Positions 41,301 to 53,800 of a stretch of 64,000 nucleotides of DNA are shown here, piece after piece. A program made the position numbers and the translations under genes. The DNA comes from Tolypeutes matacus (Eukaryota > Chordata > Mammalia > Cingulata > Chlamyphoridae). The stretch covers positions 7,217,595-7,281,594 of the forward strand of contig JAKSZT010054335.1 of the NCBI GenBank assembly GCA_026826555.1, read 5' to 3'. How positions within the stretch are numbered: the first letter of the stretch is position 1; every line of letters begins with the position of its first letter. The notes under the pieces are model-generated. The model was not told the DNA's origin. It saw nothing but the letters and a program-made list of their open reading frames with translations, and made no database searches.

Positions 41301-44300
41301 AAGTTGCTTCCTTCACCAAAGTCTATGGCCACGTGTTGGAGCAAGATGGCTGCCGACATCTGCCGGAGTTCAGGCTTCCTGGGTTCCTCTCTTCCCGGGG
41401 TTTGCTTGTCTCTGGGCTCAGCTCCTCGGGTTCCTCCACAAGGTCAGCTGTAGGCTATGAGGGTCTCTAGGCTCTGCCTCTCTCCACAAGGCCAGCTGTG
41501 AACTGTCAGGTGAACGGCTCGTCTCTATCCTGGGGCCTCCTCTCCTTCCTCATGACCAGGCTCCTCTGTGTGCTTGCTTTCCCGGGCTCCAGCTCAAGAC
41601 TCCACATCAGAACTTCAACTCAAAACTCCAACTAACTCCTCCGCTCTACCACGTAGTTTTATCTCTGAGTCCCCGCCTACCAAGGCGCGGGGAGCCAACA
41701 TCCTGTTGATGTGGCCCAATCAAAGCCCTAAGCGTATCTTAATCCTGCCCAGAGGAACAGACCAGTTCACAAGCATAATCCAATATCTATCTTTGGAATT
41801 CATAACTATATCAAACTGTCACGTCGTTAGGGCCAAACGGCCTCCATTCTCTCTGGAAAATGGATGATTTCACCTGTGCCCCTTCCCCTGTCTGAAGTTC
41901 AGACCCCTCACCCCCTGCCCGGGCCAAAGCTGGAGGACGGGGCATTAAGCATCGCCAGAAATAAAAGGAGATGGAGAAAACAGGGCTTGCCAGACCTTTT
42001 CTCCCAGAAAGAAACAGGCTGGTTGAAATACTTTAAAGAGTGGTGACTTTTGGGACCCCTGCCAGGCACAGGCGCGAGTGACACCGATCGGGCTACACAC
42101 TGATCAGATGACCCCGGGGTCTGGCTGGCCAGGGGAGATGAGGTCTGGGACGGAAGCTGAGGTTTCTGAGCCCTGGAGGCGCGCCTGCAGGCTTCTCACA
42201 ATGGTCCTTCCCCAGGCAGCGCTCACCTCCCCGCAGTAAATGCCACATGCGTCTGTGCTCGGCTCCCGCCGTCCTGGGAGGCTCAGGGAGTTTTGGGGAA
42301 GGGGCCAGAACTAGAGACCAGTTCCCACAGCCCACCCTGCAGGACCATTTGGGAATGCAGGAGCCTGGAGACGTCTGCTGAAGGTATTTTTGCGAACCAG
42401 CCCAGTTCTTCCGCAGGCCAGGGGCTGGGCACTGCTCCGCTTCTCCGTGACCGAGGGGGCTGGCGCTGGGGCTGACCGCTGGCGGCGCTGTGCCCGTGCA
42501 CCAGCAGACCCGGCCCTCGTCCCCTGCCCCACAGGACCCTCCCCTCCATCTCGGCAGCCCAGGCACGGCTGAGGCTGAAGTGCCCTGAGCCCTGGAGTTT
42601 CGGCCGGGGCCTGGGGGCTCGCCATGGGCCTAGTGCCCTGGCCGACAGGCTGCATGACAGAGTGGGTATCAACGGCAGCATTTCGGCTGATGTCTAAAGG
42701 AGCATCTGTGCCCCGGCAGCACCACCAGATGAGTTACTGACCTACGTGATGGAATTAGGCTGCTCTAAAACCCCACCCTGCACAGGGTGTTGAGCCTGAC
42801 ACAGATCTACCTAAAAGGAGGCTGAGCTTGCGGAGGGCTCTGGCCTCTCCCCGCCAAACAGCGAGCATTTATTCAGTGGCAACTTTTGTTATTTTTTCTG
42901 CACCCAGAGGAGTCTCAAAATTCCCTACTTATTTAGCTAGCGGCCTAAAACAGTCGGTGTCCATAGAGGGATCACAGGCCTTGAACCACCTGGAAAGCAC
43001 CTGGAGCCCAGCAGCTTCCTGGGTGCTCACTCGAGCGTGCTGGGGTAATAAACAGACTGAGAGCTCGAGCCCTGGGAGTATCCCAGAGTACACTGGGAAG
43101 GGCTGCTGTTTCCCACCCACCTCCCAAACGAACTAGAGGACAGACCCGGAGGCAAGGCAGCCTCCCCGGCCCCGGTACCTGGAGGAGCCTTGCCAGGAAC
43201 CTCTTCTCGGCCTCGTTCCGGCCGTAGCACTGGAAACTGTGTGTGTAGAGCGTGTACACGTAGCCGTACAGGGACACCTGCACGGTGCTGCTGCTGTTCC
43301 GGCCCGCTGCTTCTGCCGCGAAGGATATCTGGGTGGAGGCGCCACCTAAATCCAGGGCGCCTGTGGTCTCCACTCCACGCGGGTGCACCCACATATGCCA
43401 CAGGTTCTTCTGCACAGCGGAAAGGGAGAGCCAGAAGAAAGAAGGCCAAAGGCACCGTCTGTTTGCCCACGATTCTCCACCCCAGACCCAACTCCTATTA
43501 CTAAGAAATATGACACAGGGAGAATTCAGGGCCAAGCAACCTCTTTTTATTTCCAGGGTGGTGAACCCAAGTGTTTACAGGGGCTGGCCAGACAATGTAA
43601 ATGAGTGAAGTAGATTAGGTGTGGACAATAGGGAGTGGTGGGGACTGTGGCAAACTGGAGAGTACATCGATTGCTGCCATAGAGGAATGTGAGTCTACAG
43701 TGACTAGTTCTTCCAAGGCTTCTGGAATCATGCCAAAATGATGCAGGGGCCAAATTGAAGAGGGTTCCCTGGTCTAAGATGGGATCTTTTGAGCATCAAT
43801 AAGCATAATAACTGCAGTGAATTGAAACAGGTAAATATATCTCTAAATTCATATGTTCTTAAAGAGCCAAAACACAAACAGAAAAATCCCTATTTGGTTA
43901 AATTAGGAGGATGCTAGAGATTCAACTTATATTTTTAATTTTGTTTTTTTTTTGGTACCCGAGCCGGGGTCCAGATAGGAGTCAGGTTTCGGCTCCAGCT
44001 ATCCACAGGGATCTGAAACTGTCTTTTCTCAACTCTCATCTCAAGGCGTTTCCCTAATACACTGCGTGATGGAATGACACTGGCAGGTGACCCTGTCGGC
44101 ACGCACCTCTGCTGAAGCTTCCACCCCAGGGGACAGGACAGAAAGGTTAAAAACCATGCGTTTGTTTGCACACACCTCCAGGAAATTGCCCATTAAATAG
44201 TTGGCTGTAATCCATCCATACACCCCTTCCTCTTGCCCAGAAATGATCTGGGCGCCCCTAAAGTCAAAGGGCTGGGACTTGAAGTAGCTGTGGATGCTGG

Positions 44301-47300
44301 CAAGGACTTCGTTAGCTGCGGTTTCATTTTGCAACCTGTGCAAGGCACAGAACACAACAGGCTGAGGGCCCTGACGACAGTCTGAAAATAATCTCACTCC
44401 GGTGAAAAAGCAAACCCCCCCACCTCCTGCCGGCAGGGACTGTTTCCAGATGTGTGGTATATGCAGCAACCCCCTTTGCAAGTCGAAGCTTCCCAGGGCA
44501 ACCGCAAAAGCACAGTGCACTTGTCACCTGTCACACTGCCAAGCAGGAAACGAGCTTCCAATAAAAATGCCACCTCTTCTCTCACGCTACCTGTTGTTGT
44601 CCTATTTTCTAGCAGCCAGCTCCTCAAAGGAGCTCCCTGCTCAACCAGGGCTGCTCCGTTTCAGATTAGCAGGTGCAAGGAGATTGGCGAAGGCATAGGA
44701 GTGGCAGAAATCATCTCCAGGGGCACCATACAAAGAAGCCCTCACCAGGCCAGGAGGAAGGGAGAAAGGAAGAGGGCTGAATTCTTTCGTTCCTCAGGAG
44801 GGCCTCAGCATGAGGGACTGCTGCTTTGGGACAAATGGCCGTCACTGAGTTGAAAAATGATCAATGTTTCAATCCATGGAAGAGTGTGTTATTACATCAT
44901 TCATCTGCTGCCATTTTACCCTCTGGAAGCAAGCTCACCTAGGGGATTGTTTTCCCTCTGTCCGTGGCTCACTCTTGGCTCAAGAAGAAGAAAAAAACCA
45001 GCGGTCCATTCCAATTCAGCGGCAAATTGTCACTGATTCCCCCCCACAACCCCGGTTTTATCAGTTCCCATCCCAACTGATTCTCGTGAATTGCTTTTCT
45101 ATATTTGACTTTTCTGGCAATTAAAACCTCAGCTAGTCCCTTGGAAGAAATGGATCACCATCAGAAAAACTGTACAAGGAGGAGTTACTACTTAATTTAT
45201 TCAAATGGGATATTCCTCCATTTTCCTCCCAAGTGGAAAGCTTTCTTGTTCTATGGGTTTGGTCAAGGGCTATATATTGCAGAGTCTTTTAATTATTTCT
45301 CACTGAGAGGAGTAGGGGGAAAAAGCCACTAAGAAAAAGTTGGGTCCTTAGAACTGTTTTCATAAGAAAAAAAGACAGAATTTCTAGATTGCTTCTGTTT
45401 CAAGGAAACTCAATAATTTTGAAACATACTGAAGATTCCAAAATTGAGCAAAGCAATCTGAGCGCTTTCCACATTCTACCAAGACATCCGAATAGAAACA
45501 AGGGCAGGAAAACTCAAGGGAAAGGCCAGATCCAAGGGAAGGGGCGCTTCATGTTTTTCCTAAAGTGATCAGAGCCTAAGTGGCTCTGTTTGCTTAGGTT
45601 TTCCTCATGCCCACATATACTCGGTCTCACGTTAGTTGTGTCCTAGACAAAGTGGCTCTGAAGCAAAATGAGCATCGTCTTCTGATAAACCTTTATTTCC
45701 GAAACTTGGGGACAGGCTTTACCTTGAAGAGCTTTAAGTTTGATATTTCTTCTCTGAACTAGTTTTCTTTTATTTCAAGGAATTACTATAATGGAGGAAA
45801 AAATGAAGAGAAAGCATTAAAAAATATGGCTGCAAATTTAGAGTGAACTGCTTTGCAGAATGGAAGGAGAGGTTTGATTGACAATAACTCCAAAGGCGTT
45901 GGCTGACTTGAGGGGCAGACATTCCAGCATTTAGAAACAGATTCCAGTGGCATTTTGTGCATGGGCAGAAGCTACATAGATAGTGATGGGATGCGCCTGG
46001 TGCAGCCGGTTGCTAACAGGTGTCAAAATACCATGTGTCAAAAGCAGCTTCTCCCTTTCTGAAGAACTAGAGGTGTAACCCATCAACAGATTTCACGTTT
46101 CTTCCTTTTGTTTTTCCAGAGTTCTCAGTAAAATCAGAGAAGCAATTTTATAGCAGTCTCTCTACGGGCATTAAAATAAAGAGTGAAAGTTTCCCAACCT
46201 TTAAAGCCCAAAGTCATGGCAGGACATGGGCTTCTTTCTTTCAGATCTGCTCCCAGAAACAGAGCTGCATTCTTGGCAAGGTCCACCACGTTCCTGGCTA
46301 TTTTGGCCACGGGTCCCCAGTGCCCTTCTAGCTCGTACCTCAGCAAGCGCATCCCAGCCGTGGCTCCCAGGTGGATGCGGGTGGATCTGTGGAGCTGGGC
46401 GGGAATCTGCTCCTTGACTCTTTGCATGCAATCCTCAAAGGCTCTGGGGATATCGTGGGGGTTATTCCCATAGCTGGAGATCCCGGAACCTGAAGAGCAA
46501 GCAGTCAGTGTTTTTCAACTTTCCCAGGAAACAAGTTTAAACTAAGAACAAACATGTTTTGGAAACTAATGGAGTTTGGTAGGGGGGAAACCAGTGGGTG
46601 CACTAAGTTCCCTGGACTCACACTGATCAGTCATTTTACTCTCAGACTCTGGAAGGAATTAAAAAGGTGAAAAAACGAGCTGGGACCTTTTTTTCTCAAA
46701 AAAAAAAAAGTTTTCATTCTGTAAATACCAAATATAAATAAAAATAGGGAGAATAGTATAATGAATCCCCAATGCCTCCATTTCCCAGCTTTTACAATGG
46801 TTGCATGGAGATCCATTATACTATTCTCCCTGCTTTTATTTGCGTTTGAAATTTCAGTATGTATCACTTAAAGGTAAGAATTCTTATAGAGAAGTACAAC
46901 CACAGTCCTATTACCTTACCCAATTTAAAAATAATTCCTTAATATCATCAAATAATCTAGTTAAGGTTCATATTTCCTGCATCTCCATATTTTCTCTCTC
47001 CCTAGTATTACCGCTTGAATCAGGATCTAAATAAAAGAAGTTCCAAACATTGCAAATGGTTGATATGTCTCTGAAGTATCTTTTAATCTGCCCTCCCTTT
47101 TAATCTATTTTTCCCTGTAATTGTGATTTCACTTGCCTCGTAGAGTTTCCTACAGTCCAGAATCTGCTGACTGCATCCCCATAGTTTGTTTTACATGATG
47201 CTTGGTCCCTGTATTTCCTACAAATTGATAATTGAATGTAAAGGCTGGATCAGATTCAGGTTTGAAATTCTTTGGCAAGAATCTTTATAGGAGCAGTCCA

Positions 47301-47811
47301 TCACTATTACGTAACCATTAGCGTCATGCACTTGGCTGGGGGAGTCTGCACCTCCACAGAAAGAATGTGTCGGGCTCTCTCTCTTTGTGCGCTGTTAGTA
47401 AGTCGTCAACCATCCCTGCCTAGATCCGTTATTCCATTAGGAGTTGCAAAATGTTGATATTTTAATTCCACCATTCTTTTTTCATTTATCACCCAAAACA
47501 CTTTTTATAAGAGAAAATCTTCCCCATCATTAACTAGTTGGTTACCCTAAGGTAAAGCTTGTACAGGAAAGGCGGTGTAAGTGCTTGGCTCTGTCCCTTC
47601 GTTCTCAAGCCTTAAAAATGTAAGTGGAGGGGTGTGGATGTGGCTCAAGCTGTTGAGCGCCTGCTTCCCACAAGAGAGGTCCCGTGTTTGGTTCCTGGTG
47701 CCTCCTAAAAACAAAATACAAACAGCAAGCAAACAAAGAAAAAAACCAGCTCAGGGTAGCAACCACACATAAGAGGTCCCGGGTTCAATCCCCAGCTCGG
47801 GAACCTCAAAA

Positions 47812-47847
<36 letters not shown>

Positions 47848-50800
47848 TTCAATCTCTAGCGTCCTCCTAATTTAACCAAAGAGGGATCTCTCTGTTTGTG
47901 CTTTGGATCTTTAGGAACATATGAATTTAGAGATATATTTATGTGTTTCAATTCACTGTGGTTATTATGCTTAACGATGAGCAGATGGTCCCGTCTTTGA
48001 CCAGGGGACACTTCAATGTGGCCTGAGTCATCTCGGCATGATTTCCAGAAACCCTGGAGAGCCTCTTTGCTTTCTGATGTAGCAGGATGTGTCAGATGAC
48101 CTTGTAAATTTCCTGCCTGGATGTGGAAACAGCCATTTCTTCAAGGAGCCTTGGCTCCTTTTAGTGAGAAATGGTGTTTAGCCTCAAACTCTAGAACTTG
48201 GTGCTCATCGCCCTTTCAGAGGACAGAGTTAGGGAAAACTTTAAGATAAAATACGGGTTCTTGCTGATACTTCTGATTCAAATTCAAGACTACCAGTTTT
48301 TACTTAACCTCTTTGATCTTACATTTTCATTTTCCTAAGCTAAAAATCCTGCTTCCAAGCAACTCCAACAAAAAACTCATTTGCCTTATTTCATAGTCCA
48401 CACACTACAGTGTCAGAGTAGCGATGCCGGCATTATCACCAAATATATGGTTATTGAAACAGTTTTGTTGTTTTGTTTTTAGTTCTTTATGTCCTTATAA
48501 TATATCCCACTAAGCATGTACAATTCTATTACCATATTTAATCATTTGAAACAATTCTTTTCCGTATGGTTATACCACCAACTTGATGTAAAATTAGGTC
48601 CATTTGCTTTTGTGTGCTCTTTTTTAAACTTAATTTTGTTTTATAATTACTAAAATATTTATGTGGCCCTAAAATAAAATCCACCAAACTGGGTATATTC
48701 AGAGACATTTAGCTTCTATCCCTGTCTCTGCCCTCTATAGGTAGGTAGGTTTTTATCTATGCATTGTTTGTTTGCTTAATATAAGCAAATGCAGATACAC
48801 TTTGTAAAACCTCTACCCTGTTTTCTCCAGTTTGCTTTTCACATGTAGCAACATTTCCTAGTAATCACTCAACACTGAATCGATACTCCTCATTTCTCTT
48901 TACAGCTGTATGCCATTGCGTGGACATAATGTAATTCATTCTATCAGTTCACGATCTCACTATAAATAAACCCCAATTTAGGAAAGGAAATGTGCAGGAC
49001 AGATAAGGAGGCTGGAGGGGAAATGGCCCCTCTGTTTATTTTTATTATTTTTACCCCCTGTTTTATTTTATTTTATTTTATTTTTTTTTTTATTTTTTTT
49101 TTTTTTACCGGGAGGTCCCAGGGATCGAACCCGGGTCCCTCCATATGGGAGACAGAGGCCCAACCAGTTGAGCCACATCCGACCCCCGATTACCCCCTGT
49201 TTTATAGGCATCTCAAACAATATATCCCAAATCCAATTTCAGAACCCCTGCCCTGCCCCTGCCTTGTCCTGTCTCAGGGTTCCCAGCATTCATGCACTTC
49301 ATGCACTTGCCCGGGCAAAGCTCACCCACCTTGGCGCCTCATCCAATCCAGCCCCTCTCGGATCCACGCGCTCCCCACCCTCTCGCCAGAACCACCCGAG
49401 CGGGTTCCTCAGCCTTGGCGCTCCTGACGCCCTCCAGATGCTGTGGTCGGTGCCCTGTGCGATGTCCGCGGCCACACAGCATCCCTGGCCTCCAGACTCC
49501 AGCACCCGCAGCCGCGACAGTCACCACGGGCCCCCGGGGGCAAAGTCTCCCCAGGCTGGGAACCGCGAGTCAGAGCCAAACCACCACCCTGTCATCTCCC
49601 ACCTGGACTGTTCTAAAAGCTCCAGTCTGGTTTCTGCTCAGTCTTAGCCTCCGACTGCATGTTCTCTACGGACAGAGTGGGCCATTGAAATTATAAGCCA
49701 TGTCACGTCACCTCCGTGCTCAGTACCTTCTGATGACTTCCCAGCACACGCTGAAGAGAGCCCGCCGTGTCACAGGGTGGGCAAGAGATCACTCCCCCGA
49801 GGGACTGCCTGGCCCTGGCCAGCACCAGCCTCGTTCTTGCTCGTTCTGCCCCAGCCATCCCAGCCCCTTGGCTGTTCCCTGAAGCAGAGCTTCCGCCTTG
49901 GGGACCCCTCCTCTGCTCAGTGCACTCTTCTCCCAGACTTCCACGGCCTTACCTAAGTTTCTGCTTAACTTTCACTTTCTTTGGTTTTCCCTGACCATCC
50001 TCACTTAAACAGCATGGTCTACCCCCCGGCCCTATTTGCCTTTTCTGCAAACCCATTTATTTATTGTTCATTTATCTCCTTCACTGGAATGTAAGTGCCA
50101 TATTTTGTTTATTTCTGAATCCCAAGTGTCAAGAATAGTTCCTGGAAAATAGCCGGTGCCTGAAAAATATTAAATGAATGAATGAATGAATCGGTCGATG
50201 ATATTTTCAACCCAGCATGCAATTCTATAGTTAGAGGATCACCCAGTCCAATCTGGGGCAAACAAAATCTATTCCTCTGGAGCTGGTGCCTGGACAGGAG
50301 TTGGTGAGGAGCTGGATTGAATGACCAAGTCTGGGGTGTCTGTGAGTCACCAGAGGGCCCCTTAAGCCTCTTGGAGGGAAAAAGGAGATGGGCTCGAAGG
50401 CTCATGGTATACAGAATCTACACACCCCCTGCCCCCCAAGAGAGCTGAAGCCGCTGTTGGGATCAGAGCCTGGAGAGAAGGCACAGAACTCCCCCGCGGT
50501 CAGACAGAAGCAAAGATCTGTCTCAGCATGGGCTCCGGCCAGTGCCAGGCAAAGGCTGCCTGTCCCTGAGACGACTCTCTGGGCCTTTCAGTGGGCGGGG
50601 GGAGAGGGGTAAATTTAGGCTCCAGTGGAGCTTCAAGAAATTTTCACCCGTTTAAAAGGGGAAATCTCAAATGTCCCTTGCGGGAGAGGCAGCAGCACGA
50701 GCACTGCAAAAGGGAGGAGGGGCAGGCAGGGAACCGGTCCACTCCAAGGGGCGGGATTCCACAAGACGCCGGAGCCACATCCCCAGCTCAGGACCAGCAG

Positions 50801-53800
50801 CCAAGGTGGTGCCCGCAGGACTCACGAGGAGGCTTCCCGGGGACACGGCTGGTGGGGGCGAGCAGTCACCGCTCCCTCACACTGACCAGGGCAGGGGAGC
50901 CCTGGGGAACTAGAAGCCCAGATCATTCCTGGAGAAGCCACGTGTCCTTGGGGGGACGACACTTGCCAAACTTCACTCTCTAATTTAAACTGCAGTTTGC
51001 GGTCCTTTGGTCCCTGAGGCTCCTGTGATCAAAGCCGGGAGGCCCCACTGGGCGCGCTGTGGGCTCCACGCCCCTGCCCCTCCCTAGATCACACACGCCA
51101 TGCAGGGTGGGCAAGAGATCACTCCCCCGAGGACTCATGAAAGCCCAGCTCTTCTCACAGTCTGCCAGCGCTGGCTCAGCCGAGTTACTCTCCCTGCTTG
51201 AAAGACAGAGATCTGATAACCATGGGTACCCGATTGGCAAGAAGATCCACCAGGAGGTCCGAGTGTGTGCCCCTGAGTAAGAATAGCTGACACTCGTCGA
51301 GTCCTCCCAGTGTGCCGGCATCTGCTGCCTCCCGTACATATATCATGCCACCTAATCTTCAGATCTTCCTCTGGGGCAGGCATCATTACACTGCCGCCTT
51401 TGTCCGGTTTTACTGCTACTTTAGGGATGAGGAGGTCAAGACTCAGCCAGGTCTTTCCAGAGCTCGCCCGGCAGGGGCGAGTGCAGCCACAGTCACCATC
51501 CTGCTCTGTCCTCTTTTCCAGAGGAGCATCCTGCTGCCCTCTTTCAAGCTTGCCAGTGAGGAAATGGCTCAGAACTCAGGAGAACAGAGCAGGGCGCTCT
51601 GGCTCAGGTGCTACAGCAGCATGAGACAACGTCCATTCCCTCGTGGTGAGCCCGAAGACGTGCCGTGCTCCAGAGAAAGACGTGGTCCAGCTGCCAGCTC
51701 CTCAGCTGCAGGGGATGCCTTGCCCACGCTCTCCCCTGGGTGGCAAACGTCCAATGGCCGATTGAGACAGAGGGACCACAGCTCAGCCATTCCAGGCTAT
51801 TTCAGCCGCACACGGACAATCCTGACCGGCCGAAGCTCTGTCGGGGTCGCGCTGCAGTCCTGCTTCTCCCTCTGCCCAGTCCTTCTTTGGCCATCTTCCT
51901 TCCACAGGGGTGGGTCACTGCCACATACCGTGCATCCCAAACTCTGCCTCGGCACGTGCCTTTGTGTCAGGGAGGGCGCTCCTGACTGCGCCTTCTGGGA
52001 GGGTGGTCGACCAGAACGTACCCTGGTCATCCCGAGTCCTCTTGGTCCCCCTATGGTGAAGGCTAAGTCTGCTTCCAACTCTGGACATGCCACGACGCCT
52101 CCCACCAATTTACAATATCGTGCAGCTCACCGAGGGCAAGGAAGGAGGTGCCTGGGCAGGGAGCACTGGTTCAGAGTCTCCGGCTGCTTGAGACTCTAAC
52201 CTGATGCCCTGTGGGCTGTGGGTGCACCTGCGACCCATTTGGGAAACACAGGTTGGAGAAGTCCAGGTGAACTAAGAGCAGAAGGCTCTAAAGAGGGCGG
52301 GCGTGAAGCAGGCACACGCACACAGGGCTTGACTGTGGTGAAAGAATCCACCGTAACAGGAAAAACTGTAACACTACCGATCAAAGACTGTTTCACCACC
52401 TCAGGATAGGGAAGGACTTCTTAAATAAAACACACAAAAGAGAAAACCACAAAGAAGATTGATAATTGTCCCTACAAGAACTTCTATTCATCAAAAGCCA
52501 TGGCGAAGAGACTGAAAAGCCAAACCACAACCTGTGAGAAGACATTAGCGATGATATAATGATGTTAGCGTTTATATTTAGAATATATAGAGTTCCAGGG
52601 AATCGATACGAAAAAGTGAAACAATCCAGTAGGAAAATGAGCAAAAGACACACACAGGCATTTCACAGAAAACAGAAATGGCTATAAACATATGAAAAGA
52701 TGCTCAGCCTTATTAGTAACCAGAGAAACACATCAGACTGAGATGCAGCTATTCAAACCCAATGTCAGTGAGCAATGCAAATTACAGAAGAATATATGCT
52801 TGGTTCAATTTGTATAAATTCATGTTTGAGTCCACTTTCAAAAAACAGGAAAAATAAGTAATAAATAAGGACAAAACTATAAAGAGGAACAAGGAAACAG
52901 TTTTAAAATTCAGGATATGTTGTGGTGGAGCTGAGATCAGGAAGTTGCAGTCAGGGAATAGTGGCATGGAAGGGCTATTGAACATGCTGATAGTATATTC
53001 TATTTCAGAGTTTGGCAAACTATGGGTCAAATCCAATCCAGTTTGCTTTTTTTTTTTTTTTTTTTTTGGCATGGCTTATGAGCTAAGATGGTTTTTACAT
53101 TTTTAAATGGTGGTGGTGGGGGGGAATCAAAAGAACAGTATTTTGTGACATGAAAATTACATTAAACTCGAATTTCAGTACCATAAATGAAGCTTTACTG
53201 GAACGCAGCCATGCCCGTTGTTCACCTGTTGCCCATCTCCCTACCCTTCTTTCCCCCTCGGGTACACAGCCACCCCTGCCGCTGTCCGTGGGTCTCGTGT
53301 TCCTAAGCACCGACTGCCTTCGTCCTGGACTCCCTTTCAAGCGTGTTTGTGGAGCGAACAGCCTTAGAAGACAGAGCAAGAGGCAGGCGAGCTCACTGCC
53401 AAATATAAGTGCTTCAGGTTCCCCAAATTCAGGAGGCTCTTCTGCAACATAACCCTCTGCATGAGCAGGTACTAACCGGCCCTTTTCACATCAGCCTGTG
53501 CAAACCGGGGCTCGGAGAACTGGTGCCAAAAAAGGCGGTCTGTGAGTAGCCCACTGCCTGTTGTCTCTGATCCAGGGGCCTCGTGTCTTCTCTCAGCATC
53601 CAGGGTGAAGCCGCAGACCACCCACAGTTCCTGACACGCCCGTGTTTGTGGACGAGAAACCCGAGGCCAAGAGAAGCACGTGCCAACCACCCGATGAGGC
53701 CTGCCCTCCTGCAGGCTCTGCGGCCAGAACCCTGCCTGGCTCCCCCAGGCCCCCCAGAAACGCTCGGGCCTTACCTCTCACACCACACCTGAGGGTCTGG

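Larger units (their letters stand above)
46490..49060. other. ENTPD3 intron 4, left part
   Basis: 46700-47480 is old L1 3' sequence including an inverted repeat (46731-46763 against 46814-46847). 48300-48960 is AT-rich with old L1-like motifs ('ctgtatgccattgcgtggac'). The SINE at 47630 is listed separately. No exon was seen. Confidence 0.45.
49206..53774. other. ENTPD3 intron 4, right part: L2, MIR, old L1
   Basis: 49200-50200 has L2-like 3' motifs ending in (GAAT)n near 50174-50190. 51270-51450 is MIR-like. 52390-52800 is old plus-strand L1 ('caagaacttctattcatcaaaag' in pieces, 'aaatggctataaacatatgaaaag'). A 30-bp exact repeat occurs at 49773 and 51103. Several long frames here lack splice context or homology. 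Confidence 0.5.

Noticed and set aside
42093..42681. Overlapping long frames in ENTPD3 intron 7
   Set aside because: GC-rich intronic DNA open on both strands, with no homology and no splice context.
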